The notes beneath the pieces are model-generated. The model worked only from the letters and a program-made list of their open reading frames with translations. It made no database searches and was not told the DNA's origin. The position numbers and the translations under genes are program-made. This document shows, in pieces, positions 57,401 to 63,400 of a DNA stretch of 64,000 bases (its first letter is position 1; each line of letters starts with the position of its first letter). Source of the stretch: Sipunculus nudus (Eukaryota > Annelida > Sipuncula > Golfingiida > Sipunculidae); assembly GCA_026874595.1 (NCBI GenBank), contig CM049306.1, positions 103,245,142 through 103,309,141 on the forward strand, given 5' to 3'.

Positions 57401-60400
57401 AAATTTATGTTTTACATGAAATTTTCTATGTTCAGGAGCCGTAAAACAGTCAAAAGTAGGTCAACCAGGACGAAATGCGAACTCAATCTGTAACTGGTCA
57501 ATATCTGGCCACACACCAAAAATCAGGCCAATATCTGCAGGCATTGCGAAAAAAAGTCCGTACATGTGTATTTGTCATGATATTCCATATTTTTCTTGAA
57601 ATTTTCTATGTTCAGGAGCCGTAAAACGGTCAAAAGTAGGTCAACCAGGACGAAACGCAAACTCTATCTGTAACAGGTCTATATCTGCCCACACACCAAA
57701 AATCAGGCCAATATCTGCAGGCATTGCGAAAAAAAGTCCGTACATGTGTATCTGTCATGAATATTTCTATTTTTCATGAAATTTTCTAAGTTTAGGAGCC
57801 GTAAAACAGTAAAAAGTAGGTCAACCAGGACAAAACGTGAACTCGATCTGTAACTGGTCTGTATCTGCCCACACACCAAAAATTAGGCCAATATCTGCAG
57901 GCATTGCAAAAAAAAGTCTGTACAACTGTTTGATTTCGGAATGACGGAAGGACGGAATGACGGAATGACGGACATGGGTAAAACTATATGCCCCGGCCAC
58001 TTTGTGGCGGGGGCATAAAAATAATAAATATTTCTTTACTTTCTGACAGCAATCTTCAAAAAAGATAAGTAATACCTACATGGACCATCTGAAGAACACT
58101 GGACATGTTGGCCAAGATGGTTCCCTTCTCCAGTTCTACCTCTGCATGGCCCTCACGCGTTAACATGTTCAGTTCACAGTCTTCACACGAATACTTGCAC
58201 ATGAGACCAAGCAGGATGCCAACCTCCAAAACCTGAAGCTAAACACATCAAATAAACAGTGATAGAAAAAATTCAGTCTACATTTGAGGCATGTTAATCG
58301 AACCAATGTTAAGATATAAATGTGGAACAATTATGTAATTTTTAGTTAAATTATATTTTATCTTAATAAATAAGAGAGGAAAAAAATATCACATGTTAAC
58401 ATGATGAATATTATTATGTCATGATTATGAAAAAATATCTTATCTCAATAATAAACATGACAGATTTCAGGAAGCATCATGCATGAAAATTATGCTATTG
58501 CAAGGGTTGTTAGCAGTGGTGGCAGTGAAGGCGGAAACCCATTGACTTCCAGGCTAGGGGTACACTGAAATGGTGAAATCGCAAATTTGTCTTCCGGGAG
58601 ATTTGCAGAATATTCTCGGTAAATTGTCTAACCTGGCCATTGTTTTGTAAACAGCATTTACTATACATTTTTGACAACACTGACTTGTCTTTTTCCACCA
58701 ACTCCGCCGAGTCCTCTTGCGGCACAGGGGCGTATCATACTGCTTGACGTGTTACAGAAGATCACCGTCCGACCTCTGATGGGAGCAACGTTATGAACTG
58801 TTGCGACTTTTAGTGCCTCATCCACTGCCTTCCTGTACCTAGTCAGCAGACGTGGGTCGTATTCTGTCTCTCTACAGAAGATTGAACAAACATAGCAATG
58901 GCCAAGAAGACAGGTAAAGTTATAAAAATAATAAAAACTTATCTAAAAATCTCAGGCTTCCATACTTTAGTGTTTAATATCCAGTCAGGAATATTTGGTA
59001 CATTAGTTGTTGGGCATTCTTATTACTCAGGAGGCTGTAACCCTTGAGGACACTTAGTTTTAACCTTGTATTGTTTAGAAAAAACAAAACTTCAAAGGCT
59101 CAAGTTAAGCTTTAACAGTTTAGAAAAGCGATACAGATGATAATATAAGGTGTGTTCCTAGAATGGTTTAAAAACTAAAACTTCAAAGGGCACTGTCCAA
59201 AAAAGTTTAACCAGTTAAGATAAAACACAACAAATAACACACTAATACAAAATATTAACCCTCACTAGGCCATACCCCTTCCACTGAGTGGGACTTACTT
59301 TGGCTCCTTCTGTTTCCCCCCAGATGTTCCACCCCGGCCTCGACCTCTGCCGTGACCTCTGCCACGACCTCTGCCGCCTCGACCTCTGGCCATTGAAGAA
59401 GTTTCAGCCACTGCATTATCAACTAATGCTTTCTCTAAAATTAAAATAAAATTACATCTGATATTTCTAGAGAGAATAATTTTGCTAAAACTGTAAACAT
59501 AGTAAGTATTTAATTTTAAGTATTTCTTGTGTAATCCATTTATTAAAGTCTGTTCCACTTCCCATGTATACCTATTTTTTTTTCTAGATAATTTTTTGCT
59601 TAAGTCAAACTGGCCACACAAAACTTGCACCAAGGACAGATAGAGTAAATGCATGATTTTTGTACAATACCTGGTTATGAAATAAAAATATTTCACTTTA
59701 TGGTTTGGTTAACTTGTGTGTGTATTTCCAAGTTAAGCACATAGAGAGACCTTTATTTATCCTTCCAGGAAACGGTAACGACATGTGTGATGTTACAGTG
59801 ATGTGTTTATGAGACAAGTACAAGCATCACTGTAAAAAGTGGCCCATAGTTGTCAATAATTGGTTTCATACTTGTGGCTGCTTCTTGTGTATATATTTTG
59901 ATATTATCACTGTTCTCTGCCATGTCCATTTCATGCTGATGATGGAAAGATTAAGATGTCACTAACTGTAGATGTGATTCTCATATTTCGTTTAAAAATG
60001 TTTCCTTGAAAATCAAATCAAGTAAGTTATGGTTTTTCTTAAAACTTAATTCCCAAGTACTTAATTCTCCTTCTTCCAATGGTACAGTAGAATTCAGAGG
60101 TGGACAGGGAACAGACTGTAATTTGTGTTGGGGGTATAACTTACGTGTTTCTTCATACTTCTTTTCCAGTTCATCCAACACTTCATAGGCAGAGAAGAAT
60201 CTGAACGGGAACTGTCTGCTGTTGATCACGGCCCCCTGCATCAACAACCATGCCAAACAAATATAATGGTGCTCTTATAATGCATCCCTAATTATCACTG
60301 ATATAATTTATTGACGGAAATTCTATCTAATATCAAATTCTAATTACATTTTAATGACCTGCACATATAAAGTCCTACCTGATCCTTTAGTTTCTTAAGG

Positions 60401-63400
60401 ACCCAGTCATGATGTTTGTTTGAGATGCCAGCCTGGATCATGTTTCTCAGGTTCCTCAACATTGCCATGTAAGGTAACTTCTTGTGGTCTGTAAACAGAC
60501 AGTCAGCCATTATGATATATAAATGTACTCATTATTCTGTAAGCCAGTTTTTATAAGAAGTAAATCAGCAAAGACAACATATTAATTTAGTGAAATAATG
60601 AAATTTGTGGTATCAGGTAAATACTTTTGAAGTCCAGATTAACACTAGGGACCCATGGGTCTCAACACTCAGCTGAATTCATTTAGTTCTTTTTCAAAAT
60701 ATTGGTCCTGTATAAGTCTGAAGCAAACCTGTCTACAAAACTGAAGTTATCATGAATAAATTAATTTGTGAGTGGGTGCGCCCTTTGACCTTTGGACCCC
60801 AAAATCCCTAAGTTTCATTCACCGAGGCAGGTGAGCAATATCTGGGAGGTGGAAGGTCTGGGATGAAAAGTTTGGCTTAAAATACATCTACAATCTTTTT
60901 AAAGAAGTGGTTCCTGTGATCTTGACCTCTGACTTCATACCCCCAAAACCAACAGAGTTTGTAACATTATGAGTGGATCATATTTGAGTCAAGTTTGAAA
61001 CCAGTATGTCTGGAGTTATCTTCCAGAAACAAATATGTAAACAGATGGCCTCTGTGACCTTGACCTTTGACCTTGGGACCCCAAAATTGATCAGGTTCTT
61101 CAGCTACCAGCACGTCAGCTATGTGTGCAAGATAGAAAGTTTGTTATGAAAAGTTTGGCCTAAAATACATCCATACTCTTTCTAAACAAGCAAATTCATG
61201 GAATTTATGTCCCCTGCTTCGACCTTCAAGTCTGGGATGATTTTAAAGCCTTTGGTGACAAAGTACAAATAGTTTAACTACATTCAAAAGATGGCAACAC
61301 CTGGCTGTTACTGCCAAAAAAATCAAGTATTTTATAGCAACAGCTGTTGGTAATAAGTGAAATTAAATGAGCTGATTCATCATATAAAAAATGAAATATC
61401 ATATTTTCATATTATCTTGTGAGACAGACACTCCAAACCAATCCCAAGCAAGGTTAGCATGAGAACAATCACTGACCAAAATTTGAATGAAATCATGTAA
61501 AATTTAGTAAAGTTATCTCATGGAAATGAAAACCTGACGGACAGTCAGACAAACCCAAATCAATGTCCCCTGTTCCTTCCAAGGAAGTGGGGGACAATAA
61601 GTGGGTCCTCTGACCTTGAAATTTGACCTTTGAGTTCTTGGGTTAGAGTTGGGCCATATTTAAGTCAAGTTTGAAATCCATATGTCAATCGAAACTGGAG
61701 TTATCATCAAGACAATTCTGAAAGACATTCAGATAGACAAACAGAGAGACAGACAGGTTGATTAATATAGGGAATCCGATTATTTAAGCAAGGCCCTAAT
61801 AAACACACAAGGTTTCAGGACACAGATAGAACCACAGCTGTAATCTGATAGTATCAATATAACCTGGCAGTCTCAAAATAAAGGAAAAAATGCATCAAAA
61901 ACAGAAAAAATACAAGTTGGACCACCAGTCTTCAAGAACTGAAGAAACAAATCATAATAAATGAACACACCAGGTTTCAGGACACTGGATGAAACCATGA
62001 CTGAGAAACTGACATAACTGCTGTCATTCAACGGTCTCAAAAAAAGAAAAAAAAATGGTTAAAATTAGAAAAAAATACATGTGGTGCCACCACTTTCTGG
62101 GAACTGACAAAACCTGTCATGGTCAATATTCAAGGCAAGATTCATGGTAACCCATGCATTAATTATTAAGATACTGGAGGATATGTTTTGATTTTTAATT
62201 ATTTGTGGGGGGGGGGTAGCTTGGAGAATATAGGTTACAGTGATCTTATTTCAGGCTATCAAGGAGATTTTTTATCGACCTCCCTGCATGTTCACATAAA
62301 AGTTTCTAGGGCCAGCAGTTACAATTTGTGCCTTGCTAATGGATAGACAGATGGGCGATGGACATAGCACCATTCCTATGTACCTTAGTTGACTTTTAGT
62401 CAGCTGAGCTAAAAACTAATGGAAGCACAAATATATCCTTGCAAGAACCCAGAAGGTCAAGGTAAAGATTTTTTTAGGTCAAGTAACTTGAAGGAAGCAC
62501 AAATGTAAAAAGGCAAGGTATTTGAAGTCAAAGTGTTTTGAAAAAAGCGAAAGTGTTGCATCCTGGACTGACCACAGATACTGTTCTTAAAGCTGGACAA
62601 TATATACAAAGTGTGGTGGCTAATTATAAGGATAAATGTGGTCTTACTGAATAAAATATGGAAATATGTCATAACAATCCAGGTACCAGAGGCCATTAAA
62701 TGCAGAAAAAAAACCTATAGAAAAAGTAAGAGAGAGAGATAGAGAGAAAGAAAGAAAAAGAGGGCAAGTAACCTTTTGCAAGTAACCTCTGCATATTTGG
62801 CACCACTTATACCATTACACACACAATATCAAGCACATAATATAAAATTGATTAACACTTTAAACCTCCCTACTCACAAATCATAACAATAACCATTTGC
62901 GTGAATTTGACACAAATGTAGTTAATATTCACCAATGAGCTGCTCCCATGTCGATGCCTTGTTGCCCTTCAGAGACACCTGGGTTTCCCATGTTTCTGGG
63001 GTTGGGAGTTTCATCCTCTTACCCGCTCTCTGCTCATCCCAGGTGCCGGGTAACCGAGACTTGTAGAAGTCTTCAAGTGAGGAAGGATAGCTGCCATGGC
63101 AAACAAAAGAATTGGTGATATCCAAATGCCTATACTGTTTAATATCAAAGAATGCAATAATAACTTTAAAACGCCTTGCCATAGTATCTTAAAGATGTCT
63201 CACCTTTTTCCTGTAGAGCACAAGACATTTTCCATGTGAATGTCACTTACCATTTTCTTATCAATGATTATCAGTACCAGTTTAGCAGTCAATTACTGTT
63301 AATATTAGGAAAGAACTATTAATATCAATTACAGGGAAGGGAGTATCAGTGAAATATCAATGTCTGAACAAAATAGCCTGTAAAACATATTCAGATAACC

